A DNA stretch of 47,487 nt from Firmicutes bacterium AM55-24TS (lineage in GTDB: Bacteria > Bacillota > Clostridia > UBA1381). The stretch spans positions 1-47,487 of the forward strand of contig QTVU01000023.1 in assembly GCA_003460745.1 (NCBI GenBank). Direction: 5' to 3'. Each line of letters begins with the position of its first letter. Within the stretch, counting starts at the first letter, position 1. Made by a program: the position numbers and the translations under genes. Below, one piece after another: positions 9,230-18,071 of the stretch. A model generated the notes under the pieces. The model worked only from the letters and a program-made list of their open reading frames with translations. It did no database searches and had not been told where the DNA came from.

Positions 9230-9258
9230 ATCTTACTCCTATATTGTCGTTTTGTCAA
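9230..9258 (-). promoter_or_regulatory. Sigma-A promoter of the sulfate operon
   Basis: On the minus strand TTGACA (9258-9253) is followed after exactly 17 bases by TAAGAT (9235-9230). Transcription should begin near 9223, about 55 bases before the leader-peptide ATG. Confidence 0.85.
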
Positions 9259-9303
9259 CATTTTCATATAGTAAAAAAATTAAATTTTTTTCCTATATGT
9301 TTT

Positions 9304-9337
9304 ATTTCGGACGACCGATGATCGTCCGCTACGAAAT
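9304..9337. repeat. Palindromic intergenic element in the sbp-ldh gap
   Basis: CGGACGA (9308-9314) pairs with TCGTCCG (9322-9328) around a 7-base loop, with imperfect ATTTC/GAAAT flanks. The core GACGACCGATGATCGTC resembles GGCGACCATTGGTC in the repeat remnant near 37.5 kb, so both may come from one small palindromic repeat family. There is no T-run, so it is not a convincing terminator. The remainder of the 9169-9423 gap holds the sulfate promoter and an unresolved ldh promoter; a TATAAT with no good -35 lies near 9370. Confidence 0.5.
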
Positions 9338-9423
9338 ACTTATAAATTAAGAAAAGCAAAATTATCCGAATATAATTAATCATACTTGCAAATAATAACA
9401 CAAAACGAAAGGCGGAAATTTTT

Positions 9424-10365
9424 ATGTTAAGAGGAAAAATAGTAGTAGTCGGTGCCGGTTTTGTGGGTTCTACAACCGCATACACAATAATGCTTGACGG
9501 TTTTTTCAGAGAAATTGTATTGATTGACGTGAACAAAGACAAAGCCGACGGTGACGCTCTTGATATGGCTCACGGCACATCTTTTCTAAAGCCTGTAAGC
9601 GTTTACAGCGGAGATTGGAAAGACTGTGCCGGCGCCGATATAGTCGTTATAACAGCAGGGGTAAACCAAAAAGTCGGCGAAACACGAATTGACCTGTTAA
9701 AACGAAATACCGAAATTTTTAAAAGTATAGTTGAAAATGTTATGAAGCACGCGCCGACAGACGTAATACTTCTTACCGTCACAAACCCTGTCGATATTCT
9801 GACATACGTCACCTACAAACTTTCGGGACTTCCTAAACAGCAAATTATCGGCTCGGGTACGGTTCTTGACACTTCAAGACTGAAATATCTTATCAGCAAA
9901 CATACGGGAATTGATGCACGTTACTGCCACACATACATTATCGGTGAACACGGTGACAGTGAAGTTGCGGCATGGAGCATCACAAACATTGCCGGTATGA
10001 GTATGAAAAGTTTTTTTGAGCATTACGGCAAGTGTACAGATGAAGATTTACAAGCGATGTACAGCGAAGTTAAAAACTCCGCATACGAAATTATACAAAA
10101 AAAAGGTGCAACCTACTACGCAATAGCGGCAGCAGTTGCACGAATTGTCGAATGTATTTCAGGCGGTGAAAATTCTGTTCTCACCATTTCAAGCGTCTTA
10201 AACGGTGAATACGGAATTGAAGATATTTCACTCAGCGTTCCGACACAAGTTTCGGGTTACGGTGTTGAACGCATACTTGACGTTCCTTTTAACGAAATTG
10301 AACTTCAAGGCCTTAGAAACAGTGCCAAAACACTTAAAGACAGCCTTAAATCAATCGGTTTTTAA
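9424..10365 (+). CDS. ldh: L-lactate dehydrogenase
   Basis: NAD-dependent interconversion of pyruvate and L-lactate in fermentation. The 313-aa protein has the Rossmann motif GAGFVG (residues 10-15), the substrate-loop Gln in AGVNQKVGETR (malate dehydrogenases have Arg there), the family block GSGTVLDTSR, and the catalytic His in GEHGDSE. AAAGGCGG precedes the ATG. It is a single-gene unit, divergent from the sulfate operon and convergent with cbiC, whose 3' end it overlaps by 15 bases. Confidence 0.95.
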   Translation: MLRGKIVVVGAGFVGSTTAYTIMLDGFFREIVLIDVNKDKADGDALDMAHGTSFLKPVSVYSGDWKDCAGADIVVITAGVNQKVGETRIDLLKRNTEIFKSIVENVMKHAPTDVILLTVTNPVDILTYVTYKLSGLPKQQIIGSGTVLDTSRLKYLISKHTGIDARYCHTYIIGEHGDSEVAAWSITNIAGMSMKSFFEHYGKCTDEDLQAMYSEVKNSAYEIIQKKGATYYAIAAAVARIVECISGGENSVLTISSVLNGEYGIEDISLSVPTQVSGYGVERILDVPFNEIELQGLRNSAKTLKDSLKSIGF

Positions 10366-10977
10366 ATCATAAATAATTGCATTACAGATTGCGGCGGCCA
10401 CATTTGAGCCGCCTTTTCTGCCTCTTGCTACTATATACGGCACACCCGATGTCATAATCAATTCTTTTGCCTGCACAACATTCACAAAGCCGACAGGTAC
10501 ACCGATTATCGCAATCGGATTAATTTGACCGTTCTTTATGAGTTTATCAAGTTCTATAAGTGCGGTCGGTGCATTTCCCACAGCAAAAATCACGTCTTTT
10601 TCAAGTTTTGACGCTTTTTCCATACTCGCAACGGCTCTTGTAGTGCCGTTTTCCTTTGCGGCTTTTGCAACGTCCTCGTCGGACATAAAACAATGTACCT
10701 CTCCGCCATATAACGCAAGACGTTTTTTGTTTATTCCCGAACGTGCCATTTGCGTATCGGTTACAATGTCCGCACCGTTCTTTATCGCGTTCTTTATAAT
10801 CTCAACCACGTTTTCCGAAAAACACAAATTGTCAAGATAATCAAAATCGGCGGTTGTGTGAATAACACGTTTAACAATCGGTTTAATCGTTTTTTCTATA
10901 TCGTACGGAAGTTCGCTCTCTATGATTTCAAAACTCCTCTTTTCGATTTCTGAAGGCAATACGTTTTCAAATTCCAT
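10351..10977 (-). CDS. cbiC: Cobalt-precorrin-8 methylmutase
   Basis: Moves the C-11 methyl group to C-12 to give cobyrinic acid. The 208-aa protein has the catalytic His in IHTTADFDY (around residue 40) and the family blocks DTQMARSGI and GVPVGFVNVVQAKE. Its ATG overlaps the cobO stop (TAATG). It is the last gene of the cobalamin cluster even though it acts before cbiA. It overlaps the ldh 3' end by 15 bases with no terminator between, so the convergent transcripts should be complementary at their ends. Confidence 0.95.
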   Translation of the reverse strand: MEFENVLPSEIEKRSFEIIESELPYDIEKTIKPIVKRVIHTTADFDYLDNLCFSENVVEIIKNAIKNGADIVTDTQMARSGINKKRLALYGGEVHCFMSDEDVAKAAKENGTTRAVASMEKASKLEKDVIFAVGNAPTALIELDKLIKNGQINPIAIIGVPVGFVNVVQAKELIMTSGVPYIVARGRKGGSNVAAAICNAIIYDLKTD

Positions 10978-11480
10978 TAATATTCTATCCCCTCTCTTGC
11001 AACAATTCCCTTGTCATATGGGTGCTTTATCTTTTTAATTTCAGAAATATAGTCGGCTCTTTCACAAAACCATTCATCAGGGTTTCTGCCCGTCATAACA
11101 AGCTCGCCGCCGTAATTTTCAACAATATTTCTCACACTCGCCTTATCAACCAAATCATAATTATATGACGCAAAAATCTCGTCAAGCACTATCATATCAA
11201 ATTCATTCATATTATCAAGTGCATACTGTAAATTTTCGTTATGGCATTTCACGATATTTTCTTTGTCACTGTCGGACATACTTCTGAAAAAGCCGTAGTT
11301 TTTGTCACAGCGCATAACCTTTATATTCTCACACTTACCCAAAACTTCAAGTTCCCCCGTATGCGAGCCTTTTAAAAACTGCATAAAAAGCACTTTTTTA
11401 CCGTAACCGCCGCAACGCACCGCAAGACCGATTGACGCGGTCGTTTTGCCTTTGCCGTCACCGCAATATATGTGTATCAT
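10977..11480 (-). CDS. cobO: Cob(I)alamin adenosyltransferase, CobO/BtuR type
   Basis: Adds the 5'-deoxyadenosyl group from ATP to corrinoid cobalt. At 167 aa it is typical of the CobA/CobO/BtuR family, with the N-terminal P-loop GDGKGKTTASIGLAVR, the block FLKGSHTGE, and DMIVLDEI in the middle. It lies between cbiP and cbiC with a one-base overlap to cbiC, so it is cotranscribed with them. Confidence 0.94.
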   Translation of the reverse strand: MIHIYCGDGKGKTTASIGLAVRCGGYGKKVLFMQFLKGSHTGELEVLGKCENIKVMRCDKNYGFFRSMSDSDKENIVKCHNENLQYALDNMNEFDMIVLDEIFASYNYDLVDKASVRNIVENYGGELVMTGRNPDEWFCERADYISEIKKIKHPYDKGIVAREGIEY

Positions 11481-11483
11481 TTT

Positions 11484-12953
11484 CTACACCTCTTTGTTAA
11501 TAATTTTGTATATCAAGTCCATATCAAGACTTTCACGCACCATATCGGCAAGCCTGTCATATTCACGTTCTTTCAGTTCCGCCATATCAATGCTCTTGAT
11601 TTTTGTACTGTCTATACCCTTTTTGTCACACAAACACTTGACAATTTTATCGGCACACTTATCAAATATGCCGTGTACATAACTTCCGTGAACGTCACCT
11701 TGTGAAATTCCGTCTTGCTTGCCGTTTGACAGTTTCGTCATATAAGGGACACTAAATTCACTTTTACCCATATGAATTTCATATCCCTCAAATTCAGTGC
11801 CATTAAGACTTTTTAGTGTCCCTGTCATATTTTCAAAAACACCGTTTACTATCGTTCTTGTCTTTTCGGTTTTAAACTCCGTTTCCATCGGCAAAAGTCC
11901 CATACCGCGAACACTTCCGTCGTTTTCCACACCGTCTGTATCGGTGATTTTTTCACCAAGCATTTGATAACCGCCACATATACCGAAAATAGGGCATTTA
12001 CTTTTTTTAACTGCCGTTTCAATACCGTTTTCCCTCATCCATAAAAGGTCGGCAACAGTATTTTTACTTCCGGGAAGTATAATCATATCGGGATTACCGA
12101 TTTCACTCACATTATTAACATACCTTACCGACACACCGTCTATGCATTCAAACACATTAAAATCGGTAAAGTTTGAAATTCGCGGAAAACGTACAACCGC
12201 AATATCAATCACATTTACAGTCTTATTTTCAAAACGTTCCGACAGGCTGTCCTCATCGTCAATCATAAAATGACCGTACGGAACAACTCCGACAACAGGT
12301 ACATTCGTAAGATTTTCAATCATATCAAGTCCGGAACGCAGGATTTCCACGTCACCGCGAAATTTATTTATAATTGTCCCCTTAATTCTCGACTTTTCCT
12401 CATCATCAAGCAACATAACAGTTCCGTAAAGCTGTGCAAAAACACCGCCCCTGTCAATGTCACCGACAAGCAGAACAGGTGCGTCAGCCATTTTCGCCAT
12501 GCCCATATTGACAATATCGTCCTGTTTCAAATTTATTTCCGCAGGACTTCCCGCCCCCTCAATAACGATTATATCGTACATTTCCGACAGTTTGTTATAC
12601 GCTTTCATAATGTCGGGTACAAGTTTCTTCTTATATTTAAAGTAGTCCACCGCATTCATATCGCCCTGAACTTCACCGTTTACAATAATTTGTGAGCCTT
12701 TATCGTTGGTAGGTTTAAGTAAAATCGGATTCATCAAAACAGACGGCTTTACGCCTGCCGCCTCTGCCTGTACGACCTGTGCACGCCCCATTTCAAGTCC
12801 CTCGTCAGTGATATACGAATTGAGCGCCATATTCTGCGACTTAAACGGCGCAGCCTTAAAACCGTCCTGCTTAAAAATTCTGCACAATGCCGCCGCAATA
12901 ATGCTTTTTCCCGCATTGGACATTGTTCCCTGTATCATAATCGCTTTAGCCAC
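11484..12953 (-). CDS. cbiP: Cobyric acid synthase (CbiP/CobQ)
   Basis: Amidates four peripheral carboxylates of adenosyl-cobyrinic a,c-diamide using glutamine. The N-terminal synthetase domain begins with [16 protein letters not shown]. The C-terminal glutaminase domain shows the nucleophile Cys in [13 protein letters not shown] and the block GYEIHMG followed by [10 protein letters not shown] start it at GTG 12953, which gives the family-type N-terminus [10 protein letters not shown] and overlaps the cobD stop by 8 bases; GTG 12962 is an alternative. The gene holds two inverted copies of the 11-bp word (11746 and 11812) flanking the GYEIHMG codons. Confidence 0.93.
   Translation of the reverse strand: MAKAIMIQGTMSNAGKSIIAAALCRIFKQDGFKAAPFKSQNMALNSYITDEGLEMGRAQVVQAEAAGVKPSVLMNPILLKPTNDKGSQIIVNGEVQGDMNAVDYFKYKKKLVPDIMKAYNKLSEMYDIIVIEGAGSPAEINLKQDDIVNMGMAKMADAPVLLVGDIDRGGVFAQLYGTVMLLDDEEKSRIKGTIINKFRGDVEILRSGLDMIENLTNVPVVGVVPYGHFMIDDEDSLSERFENKTVNVIDIAVVRFPRISNFTDFNVFECIDGVSVRYVNNVSEIGNPDMIILPGSKNTVADLLWMRENGIETAVKKSKCPIFGICGGYQMLGEKITDTDGVENDGSVRGMGLLPMETEFKTEKTRTIVNGVFENMTGTLKSLNGTEFEGYEIHMGKSEFSVPYMTKLSNGKQDGISQGDVHGSYVHGIFDKCADKIVKCLCDKKGIDSTKIKSIDMAELKEREYDRLADMVRESLDMDLIYKIINKEV
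11746..11822. repeat. Inverted pair of the 11-bp word inside cbiP
   Basis: GGGACACTAAA at 11746-11756 on the plus strand faces TTTAGTGTCCC at 11812-11822, 55 bases apart. They could form a perfect 11-bp stem in DNA or mRNA. The 11746 copy is the only one in the window oriented against its gene. Translation is uninterrupted: one copy reads FSVP and the other GTLK. Confidence 0.85.
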
Positions 12954-13950
12954 ATATATCACCCAACTCTCTTATAAATTCCGCGTTTTCATCGTGTTTT
13001 TTTACTGTAATTCTGTAAAAGCCTTCATCAAGACCGTTAAAATTTCCGCAGTTCCTTATCAGTATTTCTCGCTTTAAAAGTGACTTGTCAAGTCCGACGT
13101 TGCCTTTAAATAAAATAAAATTCACGTCCGAATTAAATACTTTAAAGCCCAAATTTTTAAGCTTATCCATTAAAAATTCACGTTCTTCTCTTATAATTTG
13201 TTTCCCTTTTTCAAGATAATCATTATCATTAATCGCCGTAATTCCGCCGATTTGTGCCGCCGCCGACACATTCCACATCGGCAGCTGTCTTTGCACGTCA
13301 CATACAAAATCAGTATCGGCAATCATATAACCGAGCCTTAATCCCGCCATTGCGTAAGTTTTCGTAAAAGCCTTAATAACAGGTACTTTTTCTTTCATCG
13401 AATATCCGTCCGCCAAATCCATAAAGCACTCGTCAAACACACACACGATTTTCCTTTCATCGCAAACCTCCGCAATATGTTGAGCCGTTTTTTTATCTGC
13501 AATTTTTCCGACAGGATTATTCGGATTGCATATGAAAACCATATCAATATCATCAAGATAATCAATAAAATCATCTTGCAGTTCAAAATCATTTTTTTCT
13601 TTCAAATAATAATAGCAAATTTGCGAACCCACGCTTTTAAGCGCCCTCTCGTACTCCGAAAATGTAGGTGCCAACAAAAGTGTTTTTTTCGGCATAACCG
13701 CACGAACAACCGCAAAAATCATTTCCGCCGCACCGTTTGAGCAAAGCACATTATCTATGCCAACCTGCTCTTTTTCCGCAATGGCATTTCGTAAATTTAT
13801 ACACATTGCGTCAGGATAAATACCGAACTGTTCGATATTTTCCGCAATCGCTTTTTTTACGTTTTCACTCATTCCGAGCGGATTGGTATTCACCGAAAAG
13901 TCAAGACGCACCTTATTTCTGTAAACGTCACCGCCATGCTCATATACCAT
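12946..13950 (-). CDS. cobD: Threonine-phosphate decarboxylase CobD
   Basis: PLP enzyme making (R)-1-aminopropan-2-ol phosphate, the linker of the nucleotide loop. Fold-type I aminotransferase features are visible: [11 protein letters not shown] near the N-terminus, [10 protein letters not shown], and the likely PLP lysine in [17 protein letters not shown]. Histidinol-phosphate aminotransferase is the close paralogue, but the neighbours are all cobalamin genes. ATG 13950, behind TAGGTG, is preferred over the GTG at 13959. It overlaps cbiB by 11 bases and cbiP by 8. Confidence 0.9.
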   Translation of the reverse strand: MVYEHGGDVYRNKVRLDFSVNTNPLGMSENVKKAIAENIEQFGIYPDAMCINLRNAIAEKEQVGIDNVLCSNGAAEMIFAVVRAVMPKKTLLLAPTFSEYERALKSVGSQICYYYLKEKNDFELQDDFIDYLDDIDMVFICNPNNPVGKIADKKTAQHIAEVCDERKIVCVFDECFMDLADGYSMKEKVPVIKAFTKTYAMAGLRLGYMIADTDFVCDVQRQLPMWNVSAAAQIGGITAINDNDYLEKGKQIIREEREFLMDKLKNLGFKVFNSDVNFILFKGNVGLDKSLLKREILIRNCGNFNGLDEGFYRITVKKHDENAEFIRELGDICG

Positions 13951-14910
13951 ATACAACACCTACCGCCACTTTCAATCCGACAAACAGCACCGCCGAAATT
14001 ATGGACGTCATATACATAAGTTTAATCGAATCTGCAATATTATCATATTTAATCGGCTTAATGCCATCGCCTATAAACGGCTTTTTGTACAGCTTACCGA
14101 AATAGTACGCGTCACCCGCAAGCTGAATTTCAAGTGCACCTGCCACGACCGACTCCGTCTGAGCCGAGTTCGGGCTTGCGTGATTGCGTGAATCGCGTTT
14201 AAAAATTCTGTACGCATTGCGTGAATTGCAACCCATAATTTTTGACGCAAAAATCATCAAATATGCCGAAATTCTTGACGGTATATAATTTGCAATATCG
14301 TCAAGCTTTGCGGCAAATCTGCCGAAATTTATGTACCTGTCGTTCTTGTAACCGACCATTGATCCATTGTGTTAATCGCCTTGTAAACGCAACCCAACAC
14401 ACCGCCGCCGATTGCCATATATATGAGCGGTGCAATAACTCCGTCAGACGTATTTTCCGCAACGGTTTCAACAGCCGCTTTCGTTATCCCAATGTCGTCA
14501 AGACTTTCCGTATCACGTCCGACAATCATAGAAACGCTTTTTCGTGCGCCGTCAACGTCACCGTTTTTGAGCGGTTTATACACACTCATACCTGCTTGTT
14601 TCAATGACTTCGCCGCAAGCATAAAATAACATATAACGCTTTCAATCGCAATACCGAAAAAGTAATTTAATCTGTATGCAAAAAACAAAATCGCAAACGG
14701 TACACCGCCACATATAATAAGCACGCATATCGCCATAACCGCACCGCCGAGCCTTTCGTTTTTCGGGAAAATTCTTCTCATAACCTTTTCCAAAAACAAA
14801 ATCAAATAACCTATAAGTCGAATTGGGTGCAGTTTAAAATCAGGGTCGCCGAATATTGCATCAAGCACAAAACCTATACTAACTGCAGCCGATTGGGCTA
14901 TAATCATCAA
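13940..14910 (-). pseudogene. cbiB: Adenosylcobinamide-phosphate synthase CbiB, split by an apparent one-base deletion
   Basis: CbiB is the membrane protein that attaches aminopropanol phosphate to cobyric acid. Two frames each hold half of it: 14910-14329 encodes the N-terminal part (FGDP near the start, TVAENTSDGVIAPLIY), and 14359-13940 encodes the rest, beginning MVGYKNDRYINFGRFAAK. The conserved junction should read NTMDSMVGYKNDRY; here the frame breaks after NTMD at the bases GGATCAATGG around 14360-14364, consistent with one missing T. Everything else is intact and the flanking genes overlap normally, so a sequencing error or very recent mutation is as likely as decay. If real, the nucleotide-loop assembly would be blocked unless another copy exists. 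Confidence 0.88.
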
Positions 14911-15424
14911 CTATCTCTCCGTTTCTCATTTCAAATTCATATCCGCAGCCGTTTTTGACCTGATAATCATAAAAATTACCGCCAAAAAGTTTCTGCATAA
15001 TCGCCATAATACTTCCGCCGTGAATTACAAACGCCGTGTCACGCTCCGTAAGGCTCTCAAAAAATCCGTCTTTGCAGCGATTTTTAAAATCTTCGTGTGT
15101 CTCGCCGTTCGGAAACGGCAATTCACCGTTGCTGTCAAGCCACTTTTGATAATCGGGATTGTCTTTTAAATCCTCGTATGATTTATTCTCAAAATCGCCG
15201 AAATCACATTCCTTGAGTTTATCGCAAATTTCAATATCCACATTCGGATATATAAATTCCGCCGTTTGAATACATCGTTTCAGCGGACTGACAACAACCC
15301 TCTCACACTTAGGATAATCACCTTTCAGACAGTCGGTATTTATCAAATCTTCGTCCGTTGTTCCGATATATCTTCGCTTTAAATTTCCCTCCGTCATACC
15401 GTGACGTATAAGTATTATCTTCAT
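14879..15424 (-). CDS. cobC: Histidine phosphatase, probable alpha-ribazole phosphatase CobC
   Basis: Probably removes the phosphate from alpha-ribazole phosphate or adenosylcobalamin phosphate. The 181-aa protein has the RHG signature LIRHGMTEGN at the N-terminus, SPLKRCIQTAEF, and the second catalytic His in FVIHGGSIMAIM. General phosphoglycerate mutases share the fold; the assignment rests on position inside the cobalamin cluster. It overlaps cbiB by 32 bases and the short cobU-like gene by ATGA. Confidence 0.85.
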   Translation of the reverse strand: MKIILIRHGMTEGNLKRRYIGTTDEDLINTDCLKGDYPKCERVVVSPLKRCIQTAEFIYPNVDIEICDKLKECDFGDFENKSYEDLKDNPDYQKWLDSNGELPFPNGETHEDFKNRCKDGFFESLTERDTAFVIHGGSIMAIMQKLFGGNFYDYQVKNGCGYEFEMRNGEIVDDYSPIGCS

Positions 15425-15786
15425 TTAATTCTGTTCCCCACTCCGCATACAACTCGCACGACTTCGTCCGCTTTTTTCGCGATATAACAGCACGTTCTTC
15501 CGACTGCTTCGCGCCATTCTCTGTCACATTTATCCATAGGAACAACGCCGTAACCGATTTCGGTGGAAATAATCGTTATATCGTGATTTTTCTCCAAAAT
15601 CTCGTCAATAACCGCAATAATATCTTTGCCGTCAGCCATCAATTTTTTTATAAAAATATAAAAATCATAAACCGCCTTTGCAGTCAAAATACTGTCATAA
15701 TCGGCCATTAAAATTTCATCAATACCGTAATTTTCTCTTACAAAATCACGCTTTCCGCTATCCGCACCGCCTATAACAAAACGCAT
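15421..15786 (-). CDS. Short CobU-like protein with a degenerate P-loop
   Basis: This 121-aa protein resembles the two ends of adenosylcobinamide kinase/guanylyltransferase. It opens MRFVIGGADSGKRDF and ends with STEIGYGVVPMDKCDREWR...KKADEVVRVVCG, the CobU C-terminal pattern. The Walker A Ser/Thr after GK is Arg, and the RHR segment holding the guanylylated His is missing, so catalysis is doubtful. ATG 15786 has an excellent GGAGGTG site; the longer frame to 15828 runs further into cobS. A normal CobU lies two genes upstream (16534-17037). It may be a regulatory or scaffold paralogue, or act on another substrate. Confidence 0.75.
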   Translation of the reverse strand: MRFVIGGADSGKRDFVRENYGIDEILMADYDSILTAKAVYDFYIFIKKLMADGKDIIAVIDEILEKNHDITIISTEIGYGVVPMDKCDREWREAVGRTCCYIAKKADEVVRVVCGVGNRIK

Positions 15787-16532
15787 AATACACCTCCGAA
15801 AATCACGCACAAAACCTCGCATATACATACAAAATATCCCGCAATATCGCCTGTTATTCCGCCGAATTTACTGTATGCAACGTGTCTGTACCACAAAAAC
15901 GAAATCACCGCCGCGCATATCGTACCCAGTCCGTACACGCCCGTAAAACAAAGCATCGCAACGCACAAAGTAATATACAAAATCATAACAGTCACAATCG
16001 TTTTTTTGTGTGCGGCACTCTTAAATGTGTAAAGAAGTCCGCTGTTTTTTGCACATTTAAAAATGCCGATTGCCAATCCGCTCAGCGAACGCGATAAAAC
16101 AAAGCCTACACTCACCGCTATGGTAGCTTTTATATCCCATATCTCCGTCATAAATCCGAAAAACAACAGATAATACATTACCGCACCGATTATCGCAAAT
16201 GCGCCCGTATGCGTATCTTTTAAAATTTCGAGTTTTTTCTCTTTGTCACCGTATGACGAAAGTGCATCAACGGTGTCAATAAATCCGTCCGTATGTATTC
16301 CGCCCGAAACAAGCACCGGCAAAGCTGTCATCACAACCGCATAAACGCTTGTGTTAAAACCAAATCTACCGCACAGAAATCGTACAAGTAACATAAGTCC
16401 GCCGATTACTGCACCGACAATCGGAAAAAAGCACATTGCGTATTTCATATTTTTTTCGTTCCATTCCACTCTCGGCATAGGAATTTTTGAATACATCGAA
16501 AATGCTACGCATATTGATTTAATTATGTTCAT
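15771..16532 (-). CDS. cobS: Adenosylcobinamide-GDP ribazoletransferase (cobalamin synthase)
   Basis: Membrane enzyme joining alpha-ribazole to adenosylcobinamide-GDP. The 253-aa protein has several membrane segments and the conserved block GGIHTDGFIDTVDALSSYGD followed by DTHTGAFAIIG. ATG 16532 follows AGGGGA and lies next to the cobU stop; the frame continues to 16610 only by reading into cobU. Its 3' end overlaps the short CobU-like gene by 16 bases. Confidence 0.94.
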   Translation of the reverse strand: MNIIKSICVAFSMYSKIPMPRVEWNEKNMKYAMCFFPIVGAVIGGLMLLVRFLCGRFGFNTSVYAVVMTALPVLVSGGIHTDGFIDTVDALSSYGDKEKKLEILKDTHTGAFAIIGAVMYYLLFFGFMTEIWDIKATIAVSVGFVLSRSLSGLAIGIFKCAKNSGLLYTFKSAAHKKTIVTVMILYITLCVAMLCFTGVYGLGTICAAVISFLWYRHVAYSKFGGITGDIAGYFVCICEVLCVIFGGVLCVLL

Positions 16533-16533
16533 T

Positions 16534-17037
16534 TTACTGTCCCCTTTTAATTTCAATCGGTATTCCGTAAACGACCTCATACACTTTATCGGCACGTTTT
16601 GACAATGCACTGTTTATTCTGCCTAAAAGGCTGATATACATTTTAGTGTCCCCGCCATATTCAATGCCGTCCGAAGATATTTCATTTGTGACAATAACAA
16701 TATTTTCACTCTTTAAATTCAAAATTCCGCCGATAATTTTTTCAAAAGCATTATCATTATTATCCGAAAACATCACGTTTGCGGTCAAATTCGATATACA
16801 TTCCAAAAGAATTGTATCGGCACTTTCCGTTATTTCGGATAAATCAGTATAACATTCAACCGTTCTAAAGCCTTTTCCGTCACGCATTTTTCTGTGACGT
16901 TCGATACGTTTTAAACATTCGTCATCATATGGTTTCATCGTTGCAACGTACAGCATTTTACCGCCCAATTTCATTGCAATATTTTCGGCAAATTCAGACT
17001 TTCCGCTTCCACTTCCGCCTGTTACAAGTATAAACAT
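16534..17037 (-). CDS. cobU: Adenosylcobinamide kinase/adenosylcobinamide-phosphate guanylyltransferase
   Basis: Phosphorylates adenosylcobinamide and transfers GMP to give the GDP-activated form used by CobS. The 167-aa protein has an intact P-loop TGGSGSGKSEF (residues 6-16), the guanylylation-site segment IERHRKMRDGKGF, and the block VTNEISSDGIEYGG. Its start overlaps the cobT stop as TAATG. One copy of the 11-bp word (16642-16652) encodes GDTK just after GIEYG, where typical family members vary. Confidence 0.93.
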   Translation of the reverse strand: MFILVTGGSGSGKSEFAENIAMKLGGKMLYVATMKPYDDECLKRIERHRKMRDGKGFRTVECYTDLSEITESADTILLECISNLTANVMFSDNNDNAFEKIIGGILNLKSENIVIVTNEISSDGIEYGGDTKMYISLLGRINSALSKRADKVYEVVYGIPIEIKRGQ

Positions 17038-18071
17038 TATTTAAGCTCCTTATAGCTTTCAACGTTAATATCGTCAAAAGTAGACATTTCGTTATATACG
17101 CAAAGTGCGGTATCAAGTGCGGTAAGCATAACCATTCCGCCTGTCCCCTCGCCCAAGCACATATCCGCATTTATCGGTGCTTTCTTGCCGAGTATTTTCA
17201 AAATATCAGCCGTACAGCTTTCTTTTGAAACGTGTGACGCAATCATAAAATCACTGCATTTCGGACATAACTTTTCCGCACAAAGTGCCGCAACCGACGA
17301 AATAAATCCGTCAATAACCATTGCAATGCCGTACATAGCACCGCCGATAAACGCCCCCGTCAAAGCGGCAATATCATAACCGCCGACCTTTGAAAGCACG
17401 TCAAAAATATTGTTTTTATCAGGTTTGTGAAGCTCAATCGACTTTTTTATAACCTCAATTTTTCTCTCCAATGCACCGCTTGTCAGTCCTGCACCTCTGC
17501 CGGTTACGTCCTCTGCTTTTCTGTCAAGCAAAACGCTTGCAACCGCCGAGCTTGTAGTCGTGTTTCCGATTCCCATTTCACCGGTCACAATGATTTTATA
17601 GCCTTTTTCGCTAAGTTCTTTTACGCAGTCAATTCCCACTTGCACCGCCTCTTTGGCTTGCTCATACGTCATTGCTTTTTCGTGTAACATATTTTTTGTG
17701 CCGTACGATATTTTTTTGTTTACCACGCCGTCAACGTCACGTGCCACTCCCACGTCAATCGGTACAACGTCCGCACCGATATTTCTTGCCATAGCACACA
17801 CGCTTGTTGCACCCTTTGCGAAGTTTTCCGTCACAACAGCCGTAACTTCCTGCCCTGTCTGAGTTATTCCCTCGCACACAACGCCGTTATCTGCACACAT
17901 GACAAGTACACATCTCTTTTTTATGTCTATGTTTTGTGTCCCTTGAATACCCGCAATATTTTTTACAATCTCCTCAAATACACCAAGACTGTGCAATGGT
18001 TTTGCTATTGAGTTCCATTTCTTTTCCGCATTTTCTATTGCTTGTTCATCTAATTTTCTGATTTTGTACAT
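17037..18071 (-). CDS. cobT: Nicotinate-nucleotide--dimethylbenzimidazole phosphoribosyltransferase
   Basis: Makes alpha-ribazole phosphate from the lower-ligand base and nicotinate mononucleotide. The 344-aa length is usual. Visible blocks are KPLHSLGVFEEIV at the N-terminus, the substrate segment VMCADNGVVCEGITQTGQEVT, GEMGIGNTTTSSAVA, and the C-terminal GEGTGGMVMLTALD with the catalytic Glu. It overlaps cbiA by 22 bases. A one-mismatch variant of the 11-bp word lies at 17932-17942. Confidence 0.95.
   Translation of the reverse strand: MYKIRKLDEQAIENAEKKWNSIAKPLHSLGVFEEIVKNIAGIQGTQNIDIKKRCVLVMCADNGVVCEGITQTGQEVTAVVTENFAKGATSVCAMARNIGADVVPIDVGVARDVDGVVNKKISYGTKNMLHEKAMTYEQAKEAVQVGIDCVKELSEKGYKIIVTGEMGIGNTTTSSAVASVLLDRKAEDVTGRGAGLTSGALERKIEVIKKSIELHKPDKNNIFDVLSKVGGYDIAALTGAFIGGAMYGIAMVIDGFISSVAALCAEKLCPKCSDFMIASHVSKESCTADILKILGKKAPINADMCLGEGTGGMVMLTALDTALCVYNEMSTFDDINVESYKELK

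Noticed and set aside
9304..9337. Hairpin as a terminator for the sulfate or ldh transcripts
   Set aside because: No T-run on either strand, and it lies upstream of both genes.
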